Shown piece after piece: positions 45,876 to 53,337 of a DNA stretch of 64,000 bases. Source of the stretch: Pseudobdellovibrio sp031428275 (GTDB taxonomy: Bacteria > Bdellovibrionota > Bdellovibrionia > Bdellovibrionales > Bdellovibrionaceae); the NCBI GenBank assembly GCA_031428275.1, contig JANPPC010000018.1, positions 25,607 through 89,606 on the forward strand, read 5' to 3'. The notes under the pieces are model-generated. The model saw nothing but the letters and a program-made list of their open reading frames with translations, was not told the DNA's origin and made no database searches. The first letter of the stretch is position 1. Each line of letters starts with the position of its first letter. Both the position numbers and the translations under genes were made by a program.

Positions 45876-46778
45876 ATGGAAGTATTATGGCTGGTCTCGC
45901 TATTAACACCGATAACTTATGCGATATCGGTTATAGAAGCGGGAATATTATCGTATTTTTTAAAGAAATCTTATGACTGGCATGCAGCTTGTGCAAACTG
46001 GGCTTGTGGGCTTGGCAAAACAATTGTCTACCTGTTTCCATATTCTATCCACGTGCCGATTTTTAGATATGTATGGGATAATCGAATTTTTGACTTATCA
46101 ATTACGTCCGAGGTTAATTTAAAGAATACTTGTCTTGTAATTGCATTACTAGTGGGACAAGATTTCTGCTATTACTGGAGCCATCGTGTTTCCCACCATG
46201 TTCGTTGGTTTTGGGCAAATCATGTTGTCCATCATTCGTCAGCGCAGCTAAACTTGAGTGCGGCTTTTAGAAACGGATGGTTTACAAAGTATAACGGGAC
46301 CTATTTATTTCTAATTCCTTTGATTTGGCTTGGTTTTTCGCCTTGGTTAGTATTATTTGCACTGTTTTTGAATGTCTACCAATTCATTATTCATAATACA
46401 TGGACTCCGCGACTAGGTTGGCTTGAGTATGTATTTAACACGCCCTCTTCTCACCGCGTGCATCATGCTAAAAATTCAGAATATATTAATGCTAATTTCG
46501 GCGGCATATTTATTGTTTTCGATATTATGTTTGGAACCTATGTAGCAGAAAAAAAAGAAATTCCATGCCAATATGGGGTAGAAAATCGCGAAACGGATTA
46601 CAATCCGATAAATATCGAATTGATAGAGTGGAAACATTTCTACAGGGATTTAAAAAGCTCAAAAAATTTAGGCGAAGCTTTAAATTACCTAATCAAAGCC
46701 CCTGACTGGATGCCCGCCCGATATTTAAATCCAAAGATAGGACCTGACAAGAAGTTAGAGACTGAAAAAGTTAGTTAA
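45876..46778 (+). CDS. Fatty acid hydroxylase / sterol desaturase superfamily membrane protein
   Basis: About 300 residues from the ATG at 45876; a GTG at 45834 would add 14 residues. Several TM segments and the three His clusters HRVSHH, HVVHHSS and SHRVHHAKN are those of the fatty acid hydroxylase family (di-iron; includes sterol C5-desaturase and alkylglycerol monooxygenase). It introduces a hydroxyl or double bond into a lipid. Its 3' end overlaps 2OG-7 by 4 bases (convergent). Confidence 0.88.
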   Translation: MEVLWLVSLLTPITYAISVIEAGILSYFLKKSYDWHAACANWACGLGKTIVYLFPYSIHVPIFRYVWDNRIFDLSITSEVNLKNTCLVIALLVGQDFCYYWSHRVSHHVRWFWANHVVHHSSAQLNLSAAFRNGWFTKYNGTYLFLIPLIWLGFSPWLVLFALFLNVYQFIIHNTWTPRLGWLEYVFNTPSSHRVHHAKNSEYINANFGGIFIVFDIMFGTYVAEKKEIPCQYGVENRETDYNPINIELIEWKHFYRDLKSSKNLGEALNYLIKAPDWMPARYLNPKIGPDKKLETEKVS

Positions 46779-47425
46779 ATAGGTAACTTAAAAAGTGGAT
46801 TTACCTGACTCCAAGCTTTGAACTCTTTAAAGCTGATCCCGAAATTAATAACTAAATGAACTCGCTCAACTTTTTCTGAAAAATTAAAAAAAGCATGTGG
46901 GACAGTTGAATCAATAGCAAAACATTTTCCAACGGGCATGTGCACTTTCTCGACCAGCTTATTTCCTGAATAAAAACAAAAAACATTTTTTTCATCTGTT
47001 ACAATAGGCCAATGTACTCGGGTTACATTCTCTGAGAAATCATCAATGTGCCTTGGGACACTACTTCTAGGCTGCATTTTGGAAAACCGAGCTCGCAGGG
47101 GCTTAAGACTCAACGAATTAAAAATTTCTTCCATGTAATGCGTAACATTTTTATTCCATACAGAAATTGACTGCCAGTCATATTCGGATAGTTTTTTTTC
47201 GAAAGTGCCTACTGACTGAAGTACATTTACGGAATCATTTTCATGATCTTCGTTTTTAGACCTCGAAGTTAAACCAATTCCTGAATAGCCACCGAAATTT
47301 TCGCCATATTCAGAGTAGTCTACCCATTTTTTTTCATCTAAATAGGTCAGAGCTCGATCAACATTTAGGTTGAATGTATCGGGAAGCTGCGTCCAGTATT
47401 GTGGTGAATTAAATTGGGATTTAAT
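46775..47425 (-). CDS. Aspartyl/asparaginyl beta-hydroxylase-like dioxygenase (2OG-7), apparently ATT-initiated
   Basis: The first ATG (47134) would give only 119 residues, but the frame is open upstream to a TAG at 47443. It contains family sequence (YGENFGGYSGIGLTS, matching FGGWS of 2OG-2/4). No ATG, GTG or TTG suits the full-length protein. An ATT at 47423-47425 has GAGGAG exactly 6 bases upstream and gives 216 residues, the family size. The iron ligands are SVPRHIDD (His-x-Asp) and the distal His in TVPHAFFNF, then VERVHLVI. Either a rare ATT start or a lost ATG explains it. Confidence 0.72.
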   Translation of the reverse strand: MKSQFNSPQYWTQLPDTFNLNVDRALTYLDEKKWVDYSEYGENFGGYSGIGLTSRSKNEDHENDSVNVLQSVGTFEKKLSEYDWQSISVWNKNVTHYMEEIFNSLSLKPLRARFSKMQPRSSVPRHIDDFSENVTRVHWPIVTDEKNVFCFYSGNKLVEKVHMPVGKCFAIDSTVPHAFFNFSEKVERVHLVINFGISFKEFKAWSQVNPLFKLPI

Positions 47426-47589
47426 ATTGGGCTCCTCTTGCTAGATTGTGGCAAAGTGGGTATGCCGGATCAAGGTCTAAATTTGGTACACTGAATAAGG
47501 TAAAGCGTTAAAGCCGTGAAATTTTATTCAAAATGGTTATACTAGGGTATGAGCTTTAAGAAAGTATCGCTAATTATCAAGGCCTATAA

Positions 47590-48033
47590 ATGAAGCGTAG
47601 AAGTTTAATTAAGCTATCATTTTCACTAAGTATATTAAGTTTTTTAGGACTTTATTCAAACTCTGAATATTCCAGCGGCGGCAAATTGGAAGTCATCTTC
47701 AAATTACCCGAAGGAATGTCATTTAAAGAATATGAGCAAACTGTTCCGAGATGGGTCAATTTTAGCAAATTCAAAAGCGTTTTGTCTAAATACTATTACC
47801 AAGGAACTTTGCTTAGGACTCAGAAAATTTACGACGACTCAAGAACGCTAAGAACTGTTTACCACTTTACGAATGAAAAAACAGCTCTCCAGTTCTGTGA
47901 AGAATCGATGAAGTCGTGTAATTATAACTTTGCGGCTCGAGATAGCTTAGGAATTCAAACAAAAACATACATTAACGGAAAAAGAAAAGAATTTACTACA
48001 GCGCGAGGCCTGGGCCTTACAGTAAAGGGCTAA
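47590..48033 (+). CDS. Secreted hypothetical protein
   Basis: A 147-residue protein with a Tat-like N-terminus (MKRRSLIKLSFSLSILSFLG) or ordinary signal peptide. The mature part has a dimeric-ferredoxin-like alternation (GGKLEVIFKLPEG, TLRTVYHFTNEKTALQF) with two Cys near residues 102 and 108. I cannot assign a family. A 14-codon reading frame (47549-47593) ends in ATGA overlapping its start and could be a leader. Confidence 0.55.
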   Translation: MKRRSLIKLSFSLSILSFLGLYSNSEYSSGGKLEVIFKLPEGMSFKEYEQTVPRWVNFSKFKSVLSKYYYQGTLLRTQKIYDDSRTLRTVYHFTNEKTALQFCEESMKSCNYNFAARDSLGIQTKTYINGKRKEFTTARGLGLTVKG

Positions 48034-48076
48034 AAAGCATTCGAAATTATAAATTCTTCTAAAGCGATGGTACAAA

Positions 48077-48742
48077 TTGAACCTTCCTCAAATCAGAAAA
48101 CTTTCTGAAACTGACTTAGACCAAATAGTCAAAATTAATCTGCAACATTCAAAAGTGATGGGTCTGCTAAAAAATAGTAATTACGACCAAAACTTTTTTG
48201 ATAATATTCTTTTATTTTTTAATAGTTCTCAACGGTATATTCTTGGTGCTTTTGAAGAAGAAAAATTAGTTTCGTTTATTTGTGTTATTCATTGGAACAC
48301 TCTACCGTACTGGACATTTGTGAATGCCAAAGCCATTCCATTCTTGAGAGGAAATACTTTTCAACCAAGCATGAACGGAATTGCACCACTGATATCAAAA
48401 GTTTTAACTGATGAACTTCAAAATAATAGATTTATTTATTGGTTTTTAACTTCTCAAAAACGCATTAAAGGCCACCGAAATTATTGGAGTCGATTTGTTC
48501 CTGAACTCGAAAAATTTTATTTCATATCTAGAGTCATTAAAAAAGATTATCGCCCACGATCTGACTTTGTCTGGGACCTAATGGGGAAGCAAGTCTGGAG
48601 CAAGGACTTGGTCATTCGGATCGGTGTTGAAAAATCTCATTTCGAATTATTGGCTCCATATGAAGAACTATTTGCCATTATTAACAAACCAAATGCGAAC
48701 TTAAGCGAACTGAATGATACAGAAGCCATTTTAGAGTGCTGA
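48077..48742 (+). CDS. GNAT-like acyltransferase
   Basis: A 221-residue protein with a TTG start. The N-terminal IRKLSETDLDQIVKINLQHSKVMGLLK and the strand FEEEKLVSFICVIHW fit the GNAT layout. The C-terminal RNYWSRFVPELEKFYFISRVIKKDYRP is typical for GNAT-like proteins of this region. The acetyl-CoA loop is poorly conserved, so the call is tentative. Confidence 0.5.
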   Translation: MNLPQIRKLSETDLDQIVKINLQHSKVMGLLKNSNYDQNFFDNILLFFNSSQRYILGAFEEEKLVSFICVIHWNTLPYWTFVNAKAIPFLRGNTFQPSMNGIAPLISKVLTDELQNNRFIYWFLTSQKRIKGHRNYWSRFVPELEKFYFISRVIKKDYRPRSDFVWDLMGKQVWSKDLVIRIGVEKSHFELLAPYEELFAIINKPNANLSELNDTEAILEC

Positions 48743-48779
48743 AAAAAAATGACAATTTACGCATTAGCCAGAAAATATT

Positions 48780-49014
48780 TCATAAAGATCTACTAAGCTT
48801 GAATCTAAGCATCCTAATAAAATCTTCGTGAAGACCCCGCGCGTTTAAAGTTGCCATCAGTAAAGTAAGTCGATGAGAGGGAGTAACGATCTTCACTTTT
48901 AGAAATATCAAACCCGTTTGATCTGCTAAATCCGAAAACTTGATGTGTTTTTGAATATTGATCAAAAAGAAATTTACCGAAGCCGCAGGAATGACCCGTC
49001 AATGAAATTTGCAT
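48780..49014 (-). pseudogene. Remnant of a short-chain dehydrogenase/reductase (SDR)
   Basis: The frame at 48814-49014 begins MQISLTGHSCGFGKFL, a Rossmann T-G-x3-G-x-G nucleotide-binding motif, and continues GFSRSNGFDIS, a typical SDR second strand. It stops after 66 residues. The adjoining frame (48780 on) carries NARGLHEDF, resembling the SDR N-N-A-G segment. So a frameshift and loss of the catalytic Y-x3-K part have destroyed the gene. Confidence 0.65.
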
Positions 49015-49144
49015 GATTAAATGATAGTATGCTTAATTAAAAATAAAAAGTTCTATTTTTTGAAATTTCAATGATGAGAAAATCGCATACAGAATTGTCG
49101 ATTGCGTCTTGTCGTAACCGTTCTGGCGTTTCTATAATACCATT

Positions 49145-49666
49145 ATGAAAACTCATTTTTACATCAGAATGTTGCTGCTTTTACCGATCTTTGTGAATGT
49201 ATTAGCGTGCCAAACTAAGCCGCCTGCTCAAGAAGAAATTGCTTTACCTTTTGTACTGAAGTCCCAATTTGAAAACCTACTTCAAAATCAAAATATCCGG
49301 TGGAGATCATACTCGACCGATAACCAGGTTGAGGCCGATAAGCTTTTTGTTTCTTTATTGAAAACTATCAATAATTCGACTACGCCAACGGTAGATCCAT
49401 ACTCGGGTCGACAGCAAGTGCCATCTTTTTGCCAAGGCTCCAATTTACCCAGTATAATAGAGGCCAAATCCGAAACAGAGCGATCCGCCACATTTAGTTT
49501 GTATGCTATGCCTAACTTTTTTTTAGGTTGTCTTGGCACAGAACGCCTCAAAGCGCAGGCACTAATTCTTTACTGCAAAAAAAGCGGAATTGTTTTTTCA
49601 ATTCTGACTTTGCTTCCGGGTAAGAATACGACCTGGCCGAATGAGGCCGTGGGGCATTGCAAATAG
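49145..49666 (+). CDS. Lipoprotein of unknown function
   Basis: A 173-residue protein with a signal peptide and lipobox VLAC (Cys near residue 22). The mature part has four more cysteines that could form disulfides (SFCQGS, LGCLG, LYCKK, GHCK). No family is recognised. It precedes the P460-like gene by about 50 bases on the same strand. Confidence 0.6.
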   Translation: MKTHFYIRMLLLLPIFVNVLACQTKPPAQEEIALPFVLKSQFENLLQNQNIRWRSYSTDNQVEADKLFVSLLKTINNSTTPTVDPYSGRQQVPSFCQGSNLPSIIEAKSETERSATFSLYAMPNFFLGCLGTERLKAQALILYCKKSGIVFSILTLLPGKNTTWPNEAVGHCK

Positions 49667-49712
49667 CGTAATCTGCCGCTAGGCTGTTGTGTAAAACATG
49701 GGGTTATGTAAG

Positions 49713-50594
49713 ATGAACAGCTGTTTAAAGAAGTTTGTTATTCTCGCTTTTATAAGTTTTTTCTCGGTAAACACCGTAGCCGATCAGACAATGAACGAAT
49801 TAAAACTGTCGCAGTTCGGGGATTTCGTAACCAATTGGAAGCTTGTTACAGTTCGTTATCGAAAAGATTCTGAAGAAATGCGATTTACATACTCGAACGA
49901 TTTAGCTTGGAATGCCTTATCAAAAAATTTATCGGTTTATCCTGACGGAGCTATTTTTGCGAAGGTCAGCTTTGTTTCAGTCGAAGACCCCTTATTTCCT
50001 AGCTCTGCAGTACCTGCCGGTGCTCGGCGTATTCAGTTTATGGTTCGCGACGAAGAAAAATATAAATCTACCAACGGTTGGGGTTATGCGTTGTTTGATT
50101 CCGAAGGCAATACCTACCCTGGCGATATGAAAGCCGCGACCATGGGCTGCGCAGTCTGCCACGACGTTGCAAAAGAGCGTGGTTATGTTTTTTCACAAAT
50201 TATGGGACAGCCACTATCTAAAGATGTGTTCGCAAGCTCTTGGCGAACCCAAAATAAGTTTGTCGACTTTAAAGTTAAAAGTTTGCCCTTATCTATACAA
50301 CAGTCGCTTCCGCGCGCAGATAAGAAAGTTCGTAAACTTGAGGGGCCGCTAGCCGACTATATTTTCTTTGGAACGCTTGATGAAATTAAGCCTCTTCTTG
50401 CGAAAGAGGCTATCGAATCAAAAATGACAACACTACTTTTAAGCAAAGATAATAAATCCTATTCGCTAGTTACATTTGATACCACTTCGAGATGCGAAAA
50501 AGACGAGGTGGCTTTAATTGGAAAACACTCAATTAACTCTGCCAAAGTAAGTTACTTAGAGACACGTTTTTGTGCGAAAGCAAAGAATCCGTGA
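49713..50594 (+). CDS. Cytochrome P460-like secreted haem protein
   Basis: I chose the ATG at 49713 (a signal peptide MNSCLKKFVILAFISFFSVNTVA follows); an ATG at 49698 is possible. The C-x-x-C-H haem site is CAVCH (about residues 146-150 from this start), preceded by NGWGYALFDSEGNTY and by RIQFMVRDEEKY, typical of the cytochrome P460 family. P460 proteins bind haem through an extra covalent link and act on hydroxylamine or NO; many relatives have unknown substrates. It overlaps the following lipoprotein gene by 4 bases (GTGA). Confidence 0.78.
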   Translation: MNSCLKKFVILAFISFFSVNTVADQTMNELKLSQFGDFVTNWKLVTVRYRKDSEEMRFTYSNDLAWNALSKNLSVYPDGAIFAKVSFVSVEDPLFPSSAVPAGARRIQFMVRDEEKYKSTNGWGYALFDSEGNTYPGDMKAATMGCAVCHDVAKERGYVFSQIMGQPLSKDVFASSWRTQNKFVDFKVKSLPLSIQQSLPRADKKVRKLEGPLADYIFFGTLDEIKPLLAKEAIESKMTTLLLSKDNKSYSLVTFDTTSRCEKDEVALIGKHSINSAKVSYLETRFCAKAKNP

Positions 50595-51691
50595 AATGGT
50601 TTTTACTTTTCTTTAGCATTTCGTCATTGATTGGTATTTTATCAAGTTGTTCTAGTTTTAGATCGGGCCCATTTGCGGCTTCAAAAGGCGAAGATTTTTT
50701 TTCGTATAATTGCAAAATAGTTAATAAATCAGGAAAACTGATTCGACTCTTCAAGGGCGACGTGTGTGACTATTTTAATGACGGCCATGTAATCGTAGCA
50801 AGTCAGAAGAATCTTTCTTTGGTATCTCCTTCCGGGGGAGTTCTTTGGACCAAAAACATAAACTGTCACCATATGGTTCGTGGTACAGATATCGATCAAT
50901 TTATTGTTCTAAATTCGTCTTTTAATACATGGGACAGAACATTTTTGCGCTTCGACAGAGTCAGTATTTTTAACTTGAAAGGCGACGAAATAAATTATTT
51001 CGATTTTTTTGAGAGCCGGGATCAGCTCTTACCTCTGATCAAAAATTCACTTAAATACTTAGATCGCGCAACTTATAAAACTTTGCAGCAGCCCGGAGAT
51101 TTTTTGAATGTCGAGCGATCTGAAAAATTTCGACCTGTTTTTTATGAGTTTTCCCACGCAAACTCAGTGTATAAAATTTCTGCTAATCGTCTTTCAAAAA
51201 AAAATCCGGCATTCGCTGAAGGAAATTATATTGTTAATGCCGCCGGAATTAATTTGGTTTTTATCCTTGATAAGAATTTAAAAAAAGTCTTGTGGTCTTT
51301 AGAATCGGTCAGCGATTTTATTCACGACGTGCAGGTAACTCCAGAAGGAGAATTACTTTACTTTAATAACACGTTTGATTCTAGCTACTCTTCAATCGAA
51401 CTACTAGATCCGATATCACTTAGACGAACGATTCTATTCAACGGAAATGCCGAAAATAAATTTAGGGCAGAATCTCAAGGAAGTGTACAGCGCTTGCCAA
51501 ACGGCAATTATTTAGTTTCAAAATTTGATCCCCGCGAATCGCAAGTCCTAGTTATTGGAGAAAAAGGGCAAATAATAGCCACGCGATACCCAAAAAGTAT
51601 GGGCTCGACCGGTTACAATCTTGACGGGCTCCAAGAGGTTAAAAAGCTAGATTTAGAACTTTTCTTAAAAAATAACAAACCTCTTTTTTAA
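50591..51691 (+). CDS. Lipoprotein with arylsulfotransferase-like beta-propeller
   Basis: About 366 residues from the GTG at 50591, whose TGA overlap with the P460 gene suggests coupling. The signal peptide has the lipobox ILSSC. Repeated WD/PQQ-like blades (LVSPSGGVLWTKN, VWSL/KVLWSLESVSDFIHDVQ, LPNGNYLVSKF) and HDVQVTPEGELLYFNN resemble the ASST family of periplasmic propellers. No catalytic His of arylsulfotransferases was verified, so the activity is uncertain. Confidence 0.65.
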   Translation: MKWFLLFFSISSLIGILSSCSSFRSGPFAASKGEDFFSYNCKIVNKSGKLIRLFKGDVCDYFNDGHVIVASQKNLSLVSPSGGVLWTKNINCHHMVRGTDIDQFIVLNSSFNTWDRTFLRFDRVSIFNLKGDEINYFDFFESRDQLLPLIKNSLKYLDRATYKTLQQPGDFLNVERSEKFRPVFYEFSHANSVYKISANRLSKKNPAFAEGNYIVNAAGINLVFILDKNLKKVLWSLESVSDFIHDVQVTPEGELLYFNNTFDSSYSSIELLDPISLRRTILFNGNAENKFRAESQGSVQRLPNGNYLVSKFDPRESQVLVIGEKGQIIATRYPKSMGSTGYNLDGLQEVKKLDLELFLKNNKPLF

Positions 51692-51715
51692 TCACTAAAG
51701 GTTACAGAAATAATT

Positions 51716-52510
51716 ATGAAAAATTTGAAGTACGAAGCAACCAAATTGATCGGTGTAAATGGGAAAGCATTCGTGAATATGGATCCGTTTTTAAAGACGG
51801 CAGATTTTGTAGCTCTCGAATCGGAAGCGAACGTCGGATTTGCAAAAAGTAGAAACTTCACGCATGCGTACATTTTGGGTGAGACCTGTCCGTGGGAAAA
51901 AGATCGCTTTCCTCAACCCCTCGAAGCTGAAATTTTCGCGGATATCGATCATTACGATCCGTCTGGAAAACATCGGACTCTTATGCAGGGTATGAAAGCC
52001 CAAGAAAAACGAAGGTATGTGTACTTTGCTCTCAAGGCGCACAGCCCATGGTATGCAACTTTGTATCTAAGGCACGAGCATTTTCGGGCTAAAACAGAGT
52101 CCAACTTAAATAACGATTGGGCACCAGACGCCGCTCATTTTCCGCTTCTAGTTAATTATATTGAAAGTCTGCAAGAATCGCTTTTTGAAAGTATCGGACG
52201 CGTTTTATTTTTTATTAGTTACCCCGGGGTTGCAACAATTTGTCATCGTGATTTTTTTGTGGAAGATCACCGCGATCACAGTATTAACATATACTTAAAA
52301 GAATCAAGAAAGGCATATGTTTGGGACGGGCTCAAGAATAATAAAATCTATCTCGATCCCGGAATCAGAAGCTATTTTTTTAATAATCGAGATTTTCATG
52401 GCGTCGATGCAGAATCTTATTTTAATTATACTTTAAGAATTGATGGCCAATTTAAACAGACGGTTCTCGATCAAATAGGCATACCCTCTGGTATTTTAAA
52501 TATCAGTTAG
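51716..52510 (+). CDS. Fe(II)/2-oxoglutarate-type dioxygenase-like protein (2OG-8)
   Basis: A 264-residue protein. The probable iron ligands are in ATICHRDFFVEDHRDHSINIYL (His-x-Asp) and the distal His in NRDFHGVDAESYFNYTLRIDG, with Arg as a candidate 2OG ligand. The N-terminal 110 residues are unlike the other members. It overlaps 2OG-9 convergently by 8 bases. Confidence 0.7.
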   Translation: MKNLKYEATKLIGVNGKAFVNMDPFLKTADFVALESEANVGFAKSRNFTHAYILGETCPWEKDRFPQPLEAEIFADIDHYDPSGKHRTLMQGMKAQEKRRYVYFALKAHSPWYATLYLRHEHFRAKTESNLNNDWAPDAAHFPLLVNYIESLQESLFESIGRVLFFISYPGVATICHRDFFVEDHRDHSINIYLKESRKAYVWDGLKNNKIYLDPGIRSYFFNNRDFHGVDAESYFNYTLRIDGQFKQTVLDQIGIPSGILNIS

Positions 52511-53033
52511 CTGAGGTCGAAAACACTAGATGAGTTCGCTCAAAGGTTCTATTAGCATTTATCGGCGTGTGAAAATGATTCGTACGCAAAGTGTACAAGG
52601 TTCCTTCTTTCAACATCCTATACACGATGTCATCCACGACGAAGAAACAGGCTCGATTTGTATAGATAGGAATGTGAAAACGAATTTCTTCGGTATCTTT
52701 ATGATAAGAAAGGCAAGTTTTTGGCCTTAGGGTCATAAACCGAATACGCCCGATCGATAAATTGAACTGCTCTAAAGCGATCTGTTTGACGTTTGAAATA
52801 ACGTCAAACATGGGGTTATTAGCCCCTTCAACTAGTTCTGAAAAATCAGCTTCCGTGAAAAGCAACTTATGTGGGTTTTTTGGATCAATAGCTGAACCAC
52901 AGCCATCTGTGTACAAAGGTTGGTTTGGTCTTGTAGTTAAAGAAACCTGTGACCCGCTGCCAAGTTGTTTAATCGACTCAAAGTAAGTGCGAATTTTATT
53001 TACATCAAATTGAAAATTAAGCTCTTGAATCAT
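52503..53033 (-). CDS. Aspartyl/asparaginyl beta-hydroxylase-like dioxygenase (2OG-9)
   Basis: A 176-residue protein, the shortest of the set. It has LSYHKDTEEIRFHIPIYTN (His-x-Asp and the I-R-x-H-I-P-I strand) and a distal His in TNHFHTPINANRTFERTHLVF. These closely match 2OG-2, -4, -6 and -7. It marks the right border of the island, 300 bases before lon. Confidence 0.82.
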   Translation of the reverse strand: MIQELNFQFDVNKIRTYFESIKQLGSGSQVSLTTRPNQPLYTDGCGSAIDPKNPHKLLFTEADFSELVEGANNPMFDVISNVKQIALEQFNLSIGRIRFMTLRPKTCLSYHKDTEEIRFHIPIYTNRACFFVVDDIVYRMLKEGTLYTLRTNHFHTPINANRTFERTHLVFSTSAN

Positions 53034-53337
53034 TTTTCGGCTCCATCAACTTAACTGCAATCTCGATGTACTCATGTGCTTTTGGCACAACTTGGCTTAT
53101 TGTTTAATCGCACGTTTTCTTTGTCAAATATTATAAATTCCTTGTTTCAGACCGAGAATTTAAGCCAAAGTGCACCGACCAAATAATCTCTAATACCAAC
53201 AATAATTCTGGCTCGTTGTATTACGACCTAGACCAAAAAATTATTATTACAATTCGATAAATTCTCTTTGCCGTATCAGACGAAACCGTTAAGCTTATAA
53301 ATAGCAATATGTCTTAGATTACACGGAAGGAGTCTTC
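53034..53337 (+). promoter_or_regulatory. Intergenic region upstream of lon
   Basis: About 300 bases without a gene. The only clear element is the lon ribosome-binding site (GGAAGGAG, ending 8 bases before the ATG). No CIRCE inverted repeat is visible; an AT-rich core promoter can be imagined but not proven. The lon promoter should lie here. Confidence 0.4.

Noticed and set aside
53034..53337. CIRCE or sigma-32 site before lon
   Set aside because: No TTAGCACTC-type inverted repeat and no convincing heat-shock promoter was seen.
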